DNA of 64,000 nucleotides from Medakamo hakoo (GCA_026636295.1 CP089451.1:496001-560000); one strand, 5' to 3'. Positions 1 to 11,333 are shown, counted from the first letter of the stretch. A program made the numbers and translations. The notes: generated from the letters alone by a model not told the origin.

Positions 1-25
1 CCTCTCCGTCGGCCGCCCGACCGCA

Positions 26-1792
26 ATGCCCACGCCCACGCCCGCCAGCCCGCTGACGTGGCCGCCCGTTGGCGGCGGCGGTGGGACGGCCGCGGCCGCG
101 GCGGGCACGGCCGCTGCGACGACCGCCCGCGCCCGCGCCGGCGCGGCCGCGGCCGCCGCCCTCGCCACCAAACCCCTGGCCGCCTGGAGCGTCGAGGACG
201 CCATGGACTGGGTGGCCACCGCCGGCGGCGCGCCTCACTTGCGCCGGGCGTTCGCGCACCACCGGATCGACGGGACGGCGCTCGCCGCCCTGACCCCCGA
301 CTTGCTGGCCGACGAGCTCGGCGTCCGCGCCCTGGGCGACCGCCTGCGCCTCGTCGCCGCCGTCCGGGCCGCGGAGAGAGTGGCGGGGACGGCGGCCGGG
401 CCCGCCGCGGGTGCGGCCCTGCTGCAAGCCGCGGCGGCCGGGGCGGCGCCCCCTCCCCCGTCGTCCTCGCCGTCCTCTCCACCGTCCTCACTGCTCCTCG
501 GCACGGCGCCGTCCACACAGGCCCGGGCCGCCGCCGCCGCCGCCGCCGCTCGCCGGGCCCGCCTGGCACGGGCAGCCGCCCGGATGGCGGCGGACGCGCT
601 GCGCCGTGAGCGGGCTGCGGAGACGGCGGCGGCGGAGGCGGCGGCCGCGCGCGCGGCCGCGACCGCAGCTGCAGCTGCGGCGGCAGCGGCCGCGGCGGCC
701 GCCACGGCCGGCGCCGACGCCTCCTCCCCGCCCGCCTCGCCCACGCTGTCCCCACTGGACCAGGAAGTGCCGCTGCCGTCCTCGCCGGAACGCACGGCGG
801 CCGAAGCCGCCGCCGCCGCGGCGGCTTTCCAGGAGCGCTTGGCGGCCGACGCGGCCGCGCGCGCGGCGCGCAAAGCCGCCGCGGCGGCGGCGGCGACGCC
901 CGGTGGGGACGCGGCCGCCAGAGCTGCCGCCGCCGCGTCGGCCTTCGTCCACGAGTTTGCGGGCTTTGGCTGGGGCTTGCCGGAAGTGGGCGGCGCCGGC
1001 GAGGGCGGCGGCAGTGGGGAGGAGGCAGGGAAGGCGGGCCCGGCCGGCCAGCTCTGGTCCGCCGCCTCGCCGCGCGTGGCTGCCCTCGTCCGCCGTGCGC
1101 TGGTCGCCCAGGGCGTGGCAGTGCCCGCGGGGCAGGCCGGCGCCGAGGAAGACGACCTGGCGGCCCTGCAAGCGGCGGCGGGCGCCCCCCCCACCGGCGG
1201 CCGCCCGCCGCTCCAGGCCGCGACCGCCGCGCTCGCCTCCCTCCCTCCCTCCGACTTGGCCCGCCTGGCCTGGGTGTGCGGCGTCGGGCCCGCCCCGCCC
1301 GGCGCGGCGGCGGCGGCGAGCCACCGCGGCCGGCGCGGCGGTGGCGCCGCGCGGGCGTCGGCGGGCAAGGGCGGCGAGAAGGGCGGCGGCGGCGGCGTGG
1401 GGGGCCGCCGCCGCTCGTCGGGCGCGGCCCGCCCGCACCCGCCTTCCGCCCGGGCCCGGTGCCTGGCCGTGCTGGCGGCCCTGCAGCGCGCCCGTTTTTT
1501 GGCGGGCGTGGCTGCTGACGCGGAAGCGCGGAAAGAGCGCGCGGCGGCAGCGCGGGCGGCGGTCGCCGCTGCCCGGGCGGGTGGGAGGGGCCGCGGCGCC
1601 GCGACGGCCGTCGCCCGGGCCGCGTCGGCCGCCGCGTTCCAAGACCGCCTGGCGGCCGACGCCGTGCGGCGGGCAGCGAACAAGAAAGCTCTAGAAGCGG
1701 AGGTGGCGGCGGCGGCCGCTGCGGCGGCGGCGCCGGCGCCCCGGCCCAAGAGCGGCGGCGGGCGGCGGACCGGCGGCGGTGGGAGTGCGTGA
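26..1792 (+). CDS. SAM-domain, alanine-rich repeat protein
   Basis: A 588-residue single-exon frame. Residues about 53-118 (WSVEDAMDWV ... DRLRLVAAVRAAE) read as a sterile alpha motif: the Trp start, the IDG turn and the L-x-L-G-D-R helix are in the usual places. SAM domains mediate protein-protein, sometimes RNA, contacts. The rest is Ala/Arg-rich with low-complexity spacers. It holds about four degenerate copies of a helical motif of the type FQ-x-RLAADA-x-RRA-x2-K, the last two being FQERLAADAAARA and [13 protein letters not shown]. The C-terminal tail is basic and Gly-rich. I do not recognise a specific orthologue. The ATG at 26 follows only 25 visible bases, so an upstream exon cannot be excluded. 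Codon use is as GC-rich as the neighbours. The SAM call is moderate; the overall function is unknown. Confidence 0.6.
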   Translation: MPTPTPASPLTWPPVGGGGGTAAAAAGTAAATTARARAGAAAAAALATKPLAAWSVEDAMDWVATAGGAPHLRRAFAHHRIDGTALAALTPDLLADELGVRALGDRLRLVAAVRAAERVAGTAAGPAAGAALLQAAAAGAAPPPPSSSPSSPPSSLLLGTAPSTQARAAAAAAAARRARLARAAARMAADALRRERAAETAAAEAAAARAAATAAAAAAAAAAAAATAGADASSPPASPTLSPLDQEVPLPSSPERTAAEAAAAAAAFQERLAADAAARAARKAAAAAAATPGGDAAARAAAAASAFVHEFAGFGWGLPEVGGAGEGGGSGEEAGKAGPAGQLWSAASPRVAALVRRALVAQGVAVPAGQAGAEEDDLAALQAAAGAPPTGGRPPLQAATAALASLPPSDLARLAWVCGVGPAPPGAAAAASHRGRRGGGAARASAGKGGEKGGGGGVGGRRRSSGAARPHPPSARARCLAVLAALQRARFLAGVAADAEARKERAAAARAAVAAARAGGRGRGAATAVARAASAAAFQDRLAADAVRRAANKKALEAEVAAAAAAAAAPAPRPKSGGGRRTGGGGSA

Positions 1793-2282
1793 AGGAGGGG
1801 AGAGAGGTTGCCAAAAAAAAACGAAAAAACACACACCGCCGCAAAGTTTGGGGGACGCCCCCCCCCCCCCCCCCCACCCGCCCAGCCTACCATTGTGACG
1901 GGTAGGGTACAGCCTGCAACATTCACTGAGGGAAAAATTGCGCGGAGAAAGGGCGTGCGCGTGCGCGGCAAGGGCGGTGTGGCACACCGGGCGGTCGGGG
2001 TGCGCGAGGGGGCGCAAGGCGAGCTGTCGGCCGCGGCGCCGCTTCTCCCACCTCCGCCCTCCGCCCTTCCTGCCTCGCCGCGTGGAAACGTGCCGACAGA
2101 TAAATGGGCCCGCGCTCTTGCGGCCCGGCCCTCACACCACCAATCCACTCTGAGCCCGCCCAAAGCCTCCGAGCCCGATCGGACCACCCCCCCCTCCCCG
2201 TGCCGCAAGTCCCTCCACCACCCACCCCGCCCCGCCCGCCCCGCCTGCCCCCGACCCCAACCCACCGCCAAAAACAAAAACC
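1793..2282. other. intergenic, promoter region of the secreted protein
   Basis: There is no supported gene. It contains a C homopolymer of about 17 at 1859-1875, a purine stretch just after the upstream stop, and C-rich DNA leading to the ATG at 2283. It presumably carries the 3' end of the first gene and the promoter of the next. Confidence 0.5.
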
Positions 2283-3363
2283 ATGCCCCGCCCGTCCCGC
2301 CGCTCCCTGGCGCTCCTGGCCCTGTTGGCTTCGTCTTCGACGCCCGGTGCATTGGGAGCTCGCTTACTGAAGGAGGCTGTGGCTGCTGGTGCGTTTCGGG
2401 GGTGGGGGCGGGCGTGGAGTGGAGGGCACTGCAAAGCGCTCTCCCACCCGCCCACCCGCCCCGCCACCTTCGCTCACCTCTCCCATCCCTTTCCCCCTGT
2501 TCCACTCAAAACACACAGCTCCCACCGACACGACCGTCATCGAATCCGCTCTGGCCGCCCCTGCCTCCGACCTCTCTCACGGCGGCCGGCGCCTGAACTG
2601 GTTGCTGGACGGTTTTCTGTGCGACGGCGTCCAGATGGTGGGCTGCTTCTTGGGCTTTGGCTGCAATGACGGGCCAGGCGGCCCGCCGCCGCCGCCGCCG
2701 CCGCCGCCCCCGCCGCCGCCCGCCGCGTCCAGCGCGAGCGCGTCCGCGTCCGCCTCCACGAACGACGACGACGGCGACGACGACGACGGCCCGCCGGGTC
2801 CTCCTGAAAACTTGCCCAACTACGGCGGCTTTGTCGACCAGGGCCCGCGCCCGCCCGTGGAGGTTGACGGCGGTGGCGGCCCGCCGCCGCCCAAACCTGG
2901 CGGCGGGTCCGCGGCCGCTTCTTCGACCGCGACCAAGGATGGTTCCGCGTCCGCCAGCAGTTCCGCGTCAGGCCAAGGGGCAGCAGCTGCTGCCGCAGCC
3001 GCCGCCAGCGTGGCCGCCGAAAAAGCGGAAGCCGCTGCGTCGGCGGCTGCTTCTGGGGACAGCGTCGGCGCGAGCGCCGCAGCGGCCGCCGCCGCGTCCG
3101 CTGCTTCGGCCGCCAGTTCGGCCGCCGCCGCCGCCGCTGCTTCCGGTGATTCGATCGCCGTGGCCACTGCTGTCGCCACGTCGGAAGCGGCGGGGGAAGC
3201 CAAGGCGACCGCGGATGCGGTTGCGCGCGGCGACAAGGCGCAAGCAAAGGCGCGGGCTGAGGGTGCGCGCGCGAAAGCCAAGTCGGCGGTCGCGGCGGCC
3301 GCCGCGCCGCGCGTCGCTGCCGCCATGGCGCCTGTTGGCGGTCTTAAGGTCGCGCCGGTTTGA
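2283..3363 (+). CDS. secreted Ala/Ser-rich silk-like protein
   Basis: Two exons, 2283-2388 and 2519-3363, give 316 residues. The donor is G|GTGCGT and the acceptor ACACACAG, phase 1. The N-terminus (MPRPSRRSLALLALLASSS) is a typical signal peptide with likely cleavage near GALGA. A short mature domain follows with three Cys (FLCDGVQMVGCFLGFGCND). After it come a Pro13 run, Ser/Ala dipeptides, an Asp-rich patch, and a long Ala/Ser-rich tail with spaced GDS and Lys/Glu residues. The composition resembles extracellular matrix or adhesive proteins, but I recognise no family. TGTAA followed by an A-run at about 3408 lies some 45 nt after the stop and could be the poly(A) signal. It is convergent with the amine-oxidase/CFA gene. 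Confidence 0.65.
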
Positions 3364-3536
3364 AGCTATGGGAGGTTGGGTGTGCACTGCTTTCATTCAT
3401 GTTGCATTCTGTAAAAAAAGGCAGTGTGCCTTGGGGGAAAAAAAAAAACACATCCGTTCTTCCATCCATGACACGCGCCTCTCCCTCTTTTCACGCCTTC
3501 CGCCCTCCCTCTCTCTCTCTCGTCCCCTCTCCTCTC

Positions 3537-6500
3537 TCACTCTTCGTGCTCGTGGTCCGTGACCAGCGCCCCATCTAGCGACTGGACGGCCTTGGCCGCC
3601 AGAGCGGAAGCTTTCAGCGAGGACGCGTGGGCAGGCGCGACAGCGGCCGTGGCAGGGATGGAGACGCCGCCGCCAGCACCGCCGCGCTTGGCCGCGACAG
3701 CCGGCAGGACGGCCGCCGCGATGAGGAGGATGGCCGGCCCCACGCGCGCGTCCGGCTGGGCACCCACCAGCTTCCCCGCCCAGAAGGAAGCCAGGGCCAG
3801 CAGCAGGGCGGCGGGCAGGGACAGGGAGCGGGCGGGAGAGGAGGGGGCGGCCGCCACCGCCGGTGCCGGTCCGTCCACGCCGCCCGCCGCCCGCCCCGAC
3901 CCGCTCGCTCCCGCGCCGCCGTCGCCCTTCACAAACGTGACCTGGTAGTCGTGGATGTACCGGGCGTCAAACGCCGCTTCACAGTACGCAAAGTAAAACC
4001 GCCACTTGCGCCACCAGGCGTCCGGGTAGCCCAGGGCGCGCACGTCGGCCACGCGCCGCTCCCAGGCGGCCCGCCACGCGCGCAGCGTCTGGGCGTAGTC
4101 CGGCCCGATGTCCCGGACGGAGCAGACGGTCAGGCCGGACCCCACGGCGTTGGCGGCTTCGGCCAGCGCGCCCATGGACACGAGGTGCCCGCCCGGGAAG
4201 ATGTGTTCCCGTATGAAGTCGGAGGAGGCGGTGTAGGCCGCGTAGCGGCCGTCGGGCACGGAAATGGCTTGGAGGACGGCGCGCCCGCCCGGGCGGAGCA
4301 AGCGCCCGATGGACGCAAAGTAAGAGGGGAGGTGTTCGTGGCCGACGGCTTCGACCATCTCGCACGACAGGACGGCGTCAAAGGCGGACGCGCCCGGGGG
4401 CGGGCCGCAGTCGCGGTAGTCGCACAGCAGGAGGGACACGCGGTCGGACAGGCCCGCTGCTTCCACGCGGGCAATGCCTTCTTCCAGTTGTTGCTTGGAC
4501 AGCGTCAGGCCCGTCCAGCGCAGGGACGGCATGGCGCTGCAGGCGCGGATGGCGAGGCTGCCCCACCCGCACCCGATCTCCAGGACGTGGTCGCCCGGCC
4601 GCAGGGACGCGGCCGCGAGCAGCGCGTCCAGCTTGCGGTGCTGGGCCTGAGCCAGGCCCGCGTCCCCGAACCCGCCCTCGGCCCCACGCCCGGGCAGGGC
4701 GTCGTCGTCGGGCGAGTGGATGCCGGAAGAATACGTCATAGTCTCATCCAGGAAGAGGCGGTACATCGCATTGCCCGCGTCGTAGTGCGCCTCGATATTT
4801 GACCGGGAGCCGTCCCGCGTGTTGGAGCGGGCCGCGTGCGCGGCGGCCAGGAGCTTGTCGCCCAGGTAATTCAGCGGGCCCAGCGACCCGCGCGCGGCTT
4901 CGATGAAGGGCGCGTTGGCGGCCAGGACGGCCATCAGGCCGCCAAAGTGCGCGTCCGCACACTCCCACTCGCGCCGCATGTAGGACTCGCCCAGCCCCGT
5001 GTCGTGCCGGGTGGCGACGGCCTTGAAGAAGGCGGCGTCCAGGATGCGGATCGTGGCGGACCGGGGTGGGGCGCCCCGCCAGGCCGGCACGCCGGGCGGG
5101 GACAGGTCCGACTCGGGCGTGCCCACCTGCCCATAGTCCAGCTGGGCGCCGTTTGGCAGGATGAGGGACAGCTTGCCCACGCGCACCGCCCTCTTGGCAA
5201 AGGCGTCGAAGGCGGCGATGGCGGCCCGGTCCAGGAGGCCGAGCTTGGGGGAGGGCGACCGCGTGATGCGGGCCGACCAGGGCGGCGGCGCCCCGCCGGT
5301 CAGGAGGGACGCGACGCGCACGGCGGCCGCCATGCCGTCCTCGTGGAAACCGTACCCGGCCCACGCGCCCGCAAAGTACAGGCGGGACGTCGCGGCCTCG
5401 GTCGCGTTGGCGGACGCAATGGCGGCCTGGGCGGCGGGCGTGGCCGGGCCAAAGACCGGGTGGGCGAGCGTCAGCCTCCGCGCGGTTTTGCCTGGCGACG
5501 GCTCGCACCCGGGCGGCGGGTTGAGCGTCACGAAGCAGTCGGGCGCGCCGGGGGGCAGGCGCTGCAGCGAGTTGACCCAGTACGTCACGCAGACGGCGGA
5601 CGTGTCGGCCGCCGGGTCGTCGGACGGGGCGCCGCCGCCCCGCCGGGACACGCAGTTCCAGGACGCCCAGGCGGCCCGGCGGGACGGCATGAGGACCGAC
5701 GCGTCGGTGTGCAGGTAGAGCGCGTTGTCCGCGTACGGGATGGCGCCCAGGGCGGCCGCGGCGGACGCGCAGGGGCCCGACGCGGCGGGCCCGTCCGCCC
5801 CGCCGATGAGGCGCAGCGCCGTGTCGGAGTGGGTGGCCAGGACGACGGCGTCAAAGGCCTCGCCGCCGGGCGGCAGGCGTGGGCCAAACACGCGCGGCGG
5901 GGCGCCGCCCGCGCCCGCCGGTTCCACGCGGTCCACCGCACACCCCGCCCGCACGTCCGGCAGGGCTGTGCACACGGCCTGGACGTACGTCCGCGACCGG
6001 CCCGCCACCACCCGCCACACGGGGCGTTGGGTCAGGTCCAGCAAGTGGTGGTTGACCCAGAAGCGGACCAGCATGGCCGCGGGGAAGCCCAGCACGGTCG
6101 CGGCGGGGACCGACCAGACGGCCGCGCACATTGGCAGGGCGTAGTTTTTGATGAAGGCGTCGGAAAAGCGCCGTGCTTTGAGGTAGTCGCCAAAGGACAG
6201 GGTCGCGTACGGCGACGCCGGGTCCAGCACCTCGGGCGCGGTGCGACCGAAGCGGAGGACGTCGGCCACCATCCTCAAAAAGGACGGCGAGGCCGCGTTG
6301 GCGCGCTGGGCAAAGAGCGAGCCGAGGCCGTGCGACCCCCACTCCAGGCCGCCGCTCCCGTCGGCGTGCGAGACGGAGAGCGAAAACGACATGTCCGACG
6401 GCTCGGTGCGAATGCCCAGCTCCTCGAAGAAGCCGACGAGGTGGGGGTAAGTCGTCATGTTGTAGACCTGGCGGGGGCGGGGCGGAGGACGTGAGAGAGA

Positions 6501-7213
6501 GCGGGACGGGCCGGCATGGCAGGGCACACGTGTCGGGATGGAAGAACAAAACACGGCGCTTCACAAAACGCCGCACCTGAAACCCTAAGTCCACCGGAAA
6601 GCCTAGGGAGTCGTCGGTCAGGGTGTGGCCGCCTGGGGTCGGCTCCTTTTCAAAGAGCGTCACGCGGGCGCCGGCCCTGCACGTATTTTTGATGGGAGAG
6701 TGTGTTGGGTGGGGCGGGGGGGGGGGGGGGGCGGAGGTTCAGCCACGGCGGTTGCGCCAGCATCGGCGCGGGCGGAGCGGTTGCGGGGGGCGCCGGCCCA
6801 CGCCCAGCCGGCTTGCGCATGAATCCCCACATCGCCCCCAATTGGTGCAGCATGTAGTCAAGCGTGGGCCTGACGCAGCGGACAGCTCGCAGGCTGCCGG
6901 CCACGCGCCGCGTTCGGCGGCGCGGCCACACGCGCGCTGCGGCCAGGGCGGTCGCGACCGCGAACGGCGCTGCCGGGCCGGCCTGACCCACCGGACGGCG
7001 TCCACGCCGCAGCCCACACGGATCGCTGGGTGCTCCAAAACTCTCTCCTTCCACCTACTTGTGCAGGAGCCAGGCCGTCGCCAGGCCCGTGATGCCCGAG
7101 CCGACGACGGCGACGCGCGTCGCGTGAGGCGTCGCGGCAGTGACGTTTGGGTGGCCGGGCGCCGGGCAGGCCGGCGCCGCCGCCGCCGCCTCGGCTTGGG
7201 GTGACGTGCTCAT
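3537..7213 (-). CDS. amine oxidase / cyclopropane-fatty-acyl-phospholipid synthase fusion
   Basis: Three exons (7213-7059, 6676-6577, 6467-3537) give about 1061 residues. Residues about 34-450 are a flavin amine-oxidase-like domain: VAVVGSGITGLATAWLL is the dinucleotide-binding fold, followed by EKEPTPGGHT, and the domain ends near YFAGAWAGYGFHEDGMAAA. The C-terminal half is a CFA synthase that transfers the methylene of S-adenosylmethionine to an unsaturated acyl chain of a phospholipid. Visible marks are NIEAHYDAGN, the SAM-binding VLEIGCGWGSLA, SCEMVEAVGHE and EHIFPGGHLVS. This order matches the fused plant and algal cyclopropane synthases. After the enzyme there are two hydrophobic segments and a His/Glu tail, so it may be membrane-anchored. 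The intron after exon 1 holds a G-run at about 6716-6731. Confidence 0.9.
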
Positions 7214-7382
7214 AGGTGCTGTGCGGGCCTAGTGGACTAAATTAAAAGGGAGGTGGAGCGGCGCGATCACGAGGGGCCGCACGTCCAATTGCCTTGTGTC
7301 GGGCAGACTGCACCGCTCTCCATCCATTGTTTTTCCTCCTCCCGTCCGTTCCGTAGTTATTGTCATGTTTTCGGACTGTCGT

Positions 7383-8423
7383 CTACAGCTTGATTTTGTC
7401 GATGTTGAACCGCCGCCCCCCGCCCTGCTTCTTCTTCAGCGGCGCCTCCCGCACGTGCAGGACGCCGTGCCGCACGCCCGGGTCGAGGCTGACCTCCCCA
7501 CGCCGCCCGCCGCCGCCTGGCCCGCTGCGGGCCCGCTTCCTCTCCCGCTCCTCCGCCCGCCGCTTTTTCTTGCCCAGGCCGCTCCGCGACACCAGGCCGG
7601 CATCAATCGCAGCTTCCAGCGCCGACGCCTGACACGCCCTCCTTTTGGCCGCCATGCCGTACCCAATGGACGCCGGGATGCGCGGGCCTTTTTCAGGCGC
7701 GAACCCGAGCGCGGCCAGTTTTTTGGTTTCGGCCGCCTTGCGAGCCCGCTTGTCCAGGTTGGCGACGCCAAAGTCTTCCACCTCATGCCGCATGGCCGCA
7801 AATTCTGCGCGGGATGGCATGCGGTCCGGGTCGTCGCCGGCGGGCGTGGCGGGGTGGGGTGGGGGCGGGCGGCCGCGGCGGTGCGTGCGCTGGTTGCCAT
7901 TCTGTCCGTCCCGCGCGGCCGCCGTCACGTCCACCCGCCCACTCATCAGGGCTTTGCGCTCGGCACGCAGGTCGACTGGTGGTGGCAGGGAGGTGGGGGC
8001 GGCGCCGGCGCCCCTGTGCCTTCCACCTGCACGCACGGCCGCGACGACGAGCGTCGGCCGGGTTGGAACGGCGGCGGCGCTCGTTTTCTTTTCCTGCTTC
8101 GCCGCCGCGAACAGTGCGTCGACCTCGTCGGCAGCGGCTTCGTCGTCCGAAGACGAAGACGTGCTGGGCGTCACCTCGCCATCAGACGCGTGGGAAGTGG
8201 AAGGCTCGTCGTCCTCACTGCCGGCGGAGGCGGCAGCGGCCGCCGCGGGTCGACGGCTAGCGCTCGCGTTTTTGTCTCGCCGACGGCCGCCGCCGCCGTT
8301 CCTTCCGCACGCCTCCAGGAAGGCAGATCCGTGGGCTTCCAGGCGGGCGAGGATGGCGTCCATGCTGTCGGCTTGACGGCCGGACGGGTGGCGGTGCTTT
8401 TTCGCCTTTTCGTCGGGCAGCAT
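7383..8423 (-). CDS. DUF4602 (C1orf131-like) nucleolar protein
   Basis: A single exon of 346 residues from the ATG at 8423. The N-terminus (DAILARLEAHGSAFLEA) resembles the start of C1orf131-type proteins. An acidic Ser-rich middle follows. The conserved C-terminal block runs from MPSRAEFAAMRHEVEDFG through LDKRARKAAETKKLAALG to PASIGYGMAAKRR, then a very basic KKKRRAEERERKRAR stretch, ending in FNIDKIKL. The DUF4602 family belongs to the small-subunit processome in yeast and human, so nucleolar 18S rRNA maturation is the likely role. Neighbours give no functional hint. Start codons with the GYF-like gene are 245 bp apart, head to head. The initiator could instead be the internal Met at 8363. 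Confidence 0.65.
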   Translation of the reverse strand: MLPDEKAKKHRHPSGRQADSMDAILARLEAHGSAFLEACGRNGGGGRRRDKNASASRRPAAAAAASAGSEDDEPSTSHASDGEVTPSTSSSSDDEAAADEVDALFAAAKQEKKTSAAAVPTRPTLVVAAVRAGGRHRGAGAAPTSLPPPVDLRAERKALMSGRVDVTAAARDGQNGNQRTHRRGRPPPPHPATPAGDDPDRMPSRAEFAAMRHEVEDFGVANLDKRARKAAETKKLAALGFAPEKGPRIPASIGYGMAAKRRACQASALEAAIDAGLVSRSGLGKKKRRAEERERKRARSGPGGGGRRGEVSLDPGVRHGVLHVREAPLKKKQGGGRRFNIDKIKL

Positions 8424-8668
8424 TGAAACGACGTCTGGATGCCATACGAGTTTTTTTTTTTTTTTCGGTTCGGGAAAGAGAGGGGACGCGGCGAAACGGA
8501 AAAAAAAACGAGGGGTACGAACACGACCGCGGCCTCCTCCCATCGCGCCCTTCCTGTGCGGCGACACCTCCACACAGCGACCCTCCCATCGCGCCGGCCG
8601 CGCACCCGTGAATTGCCTCCTGGACACCGGTGCGTTCCCGCACCCCGACGCTGGCGAGCCGAGCGTCC

Positions 8669-9205
8669 ATGCCCGCAGACTCGCCCCTCCCTCCACCCCC
8701 TCCACCGCCGCCGCCGCCGGTTGACGACGACGCTCAGGCGGCTGCATGGGCCGCCGCTGCCGCGGGCGGGAGCCGAGGGTTTGAGGGCGTGAGCGGACGT
8801 GGCGGCGGCGGCGGGGCTTCGCCGCCACCACCCCCGCCTCCAGTCGACGACGACGACGAGGAGGGAGCGCTGCCGCCGGGCGAGCACGGCGTGCTCGCCC
8901 ACGGCGCACAGCCGCTCCAACGGCCAAGCAGCCGGTCGCATTACCACGACTCGGACAGGCGAGGCGGGCGCGGTAGCCCGGACCGGCAGCCGCGCGAACT
9001 GCGGGGGCCGGGCGGCGGGGGCGGCGGGCGCGGGCCGTCCCCACCCCGCAACGGGGGGTCCAGCGGCCGGTGGGACAGTTATGGCCGGCCCCGGTCCCGG
9101 TCACCCGACCGGGGCGACTGGAAGCGGGCGCGCGGCGGGCGGTCTCCCCCCGACGGCCGTGGCGGGTGGGGTGCGGGCGCGGGGTGGCCGCCCGCGCACG
9201 GCGGC

Positions 9206-9236
<31 letters not shown>

Positions 9237-9610
9237 ACTCGGGCGCCGGCCCTCCAGCCGAAGAACTGCCCGCCGCCCAGCGGGCGGGGCTGTCGCGGAT
9301 CGTCGCCGCGTCCGGCTCCCACGGCGGCGGCTGGTTTTACCTGCCGCCCGCCGGCCGCGCGCACCACCCGCCACCACCCCCACAGGGGCCGTTTGAGCTG
9401 GGGAAACTGCGGGCCTGGATGCGCGGGTTGAGGGCGGCGGCGCGTGAGGGCGGGCCGGCCTCCGCGGCCGCGGCCGCCGCCGCCGCGGAGTTTGGCGCTG
9501 CCCAGGCGTGGCGCGGCGGCACGATGCCGTTCAGGGTGCACGTGTCCACGCTGCTGGCCGTGCACAGGACGCGGTCGCCCAGCCCGCCGCCTGACCATGG
9601 AAGGGGGTGA
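8669..9610 (+). CDS. Pro/Arg-rich protein with a GYF-like domain
   Basis: A single exon of 313 residues. The first 60 % is low complexity: two poly-Pro runs, each followed by VDDD, then RS-like clusters (RPSSRSHYHDSDRR, PRSRSPDRGDW) like those of splicing factors. Near residue 225-300 the string GGGWFYLPP ... GPFELGKLRAWM ... AWRGGTMPF fits the GYF pattern (W-F-Y, then QGPF-x-L-x2-L-x2-W, then a distal W-R). GYF domains bind proline-rich peptides. An RNA-processing role is inferred from the RS-like clusters only. It is divergently arranged with the DUF4602 gene. The GYF call is moderate because the middle of the domain is replaced by an Ala run. Confidence 0.5.
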
Positions 9611-9763
9611 GGGGAGGAGGGGGGGGAGGGGGGAAGGAGGGGAGGCTGACGCGGTGTGCGGTGACGGCGTGTGTGGAAGGACGACGAGTGAAACAAGACG
9701 GGGTGGTTCCAGCGGCGTAGGGCTGGGGCGGCCAGAGCGCAGAAAGAGGACGCGGGGCGGCCC

Positions 9764-11333
9764 ATGCATTGCTCCCGCCCACCGCCTAGGCGGCACGCGC
9801 CGGCAGGCAGCCGCCCACATGCCGGGTACGTCCACCGTCCTACTATTGGACCAGAGCGCTGGAACTGAGGTGGCCGCGCGTCTGCTGTGCGCCGTGGCGC
9901 GGTCGAGTTTTTTTTGCTCGGCCCGGGGACGCCACTATCCCATCCTCTCGACCCGCGCCCTCACCCACATCCACCCCTCATCCACCAAAAACCCACACAC
10001 GCACAGCCGCCGGGCGGCCTGTCCAGCCCGCGCCACGTCCGGGGAAGCACCGCCCCCACCACCCTCCACGCCCAAACGCGGCTTTGGCAAGCCGCCGCCG
10101 CCCTCCCCACCGCCCGCGCCCGCCAAGAAGAAAGGCGGCGGCGGACGGCGGGCCACCACCATCTCCACGCCCGCCGACGCGGCAGCCGTCCTGGCTGCCG
10201 CCGAAGCGGGGTCCTCTTCTTCACGTCGCCGCAAGTCCGCGGCCGTCGACCCGGCCGAAGCGGCGGCGGGGCGGGTGGACCGAGTGACGGTCGCCGGCTG
10301 GGGCCCGCTGGAGGACGGCGGCGGGGCGGGGGGAGGCGGGGCAGCGCCGCCGCCGCCGCCGTCCTCCCCTCCCGACGCGTCCGCCCTGGGCAACCTGGAA
10401 GTGCGGGCGTACGCCCGCGGGTCGGCCGTGCCCGCGACCGGCGGTCGCCGGTCGGCCAAGGGCGTCGCGACCGACACGCCGCCGGCGCCCACCGCCCAGT
10501 CGCCGCCTCTGTACGCCCGCCTCGCCCGCAGCCTGGAATCCCTGCACGCCTCGGGCGCGCTGGCCCCGCCCGCCGGCACGCGCAAGGCGTCAGACAGGGG
10601 CCCGCCGCCCTTTGAGCGGTGGGTGTGGCGGGACGGCCGGTACGCGAGCTATTTGGCGGGCGTGGCCGCGGCGCACGCGTCGCTGGAGGCGGCTGTGCGC
10701 GCCTCCCTGGACGCGGCGGGCGGCTCTCCCTCGCCGGCGTTCCGTGTGCTGGCGTCCCTGGGTCCGGCCGCGGGGCTGGACAGGGCCGACGCGGCGGCGG
10801 CAGACCTGGCGGCGCTCCTGGCGACCGCCGCCGCGGACCCGCGCCCGCCCCCGCCGCCGCCCGGCCCGCCCGGCCCGGCCCGCTTGGCGTCCACATACCT
10901 GGCGGCCCTGGGCAAGCGCTGTGCGTCCGCGGCCGCGGCCGCGGCGGCGGCCGGGACGCCACCGCCGGCCACGGCCGACGCGGACGCGCTGCGCCTGTGG
11001 GCGAACGCGTACGCCCTCCACGTGACCCACCTGACGACGGGCGTGCGCGTCGGCGCGGCCGCGGCCGAGGCGCTCAGCCTTTTCGCCCGGCGCGCGACGG
11101 CCCTGTACGACGCGTACCCGGACGGTGGGGCGGCCGACGGCGACAGCGGCGGCGGCGGTGGCCTGCCGACGCTGTCGGACCCGCTGCGCCACTTCAGGGC
11201 CCGCGTCGACGGCGTGGGCGGGGAGCTGCAGGCCGCGGGGCCGGGGGGCTGGGGCGTCGTCGAGGCCGAACTGGCGGGGGCGGTGCAGCGGGCGGGCGGA
11301 CTGTTCGAGCCGCTGGCGAGTGATGCGATGTGA
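9764..11333 (+). CDS. plastid-type heme oxygenase (divergent)
   Basis: Exons 9764-9825 and 10007-11333 (donor GG|GTACGT, acceptor CGCACAG, phase 2) give 462 residues. The first about 70 residues are Arg/Pro/Ala-rich and suit a plastid transit peptide. The core lines up with plant HY1: LARSLESLHASGA is at the place of the heme-ligand His (MRLHTKDQ), WVWRDGRYASYLAGV matches W-x-PT-x-EGYL-x-FL, AGLDRADAAAADLAALL matches GLERAE-x2-KDL, and YALHVTHLTTGVRVGAAAA matches YFAHSAGGRMIG. Heme oxygenase opens heme to biliverdin with ferredoxin, the first step to phytochromobilin. The protein is longer than the roughly 280-residue plant enzymes because of Pro/Ala inserts. Identity is low, so a non-catalytic relative is possible. 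HemA, the pathway entry, lies 29 kb away. Confidence 0.6.

Noticed and set aside
235-2505. A 756-codon frame antisense to the SAM gene, and many similar long antisense frames
   Set aside because: In such GC-rich DNA stop codons are rare on both strands; these frames are Ala/Arg/Pro strings without domains and mirror real exons.
4836-6494. A 552-codon plus-strand frame opposite the CFA fusion
   Set aside because: It is the complement of conserved enzyme sequence and has no recognisable motif.
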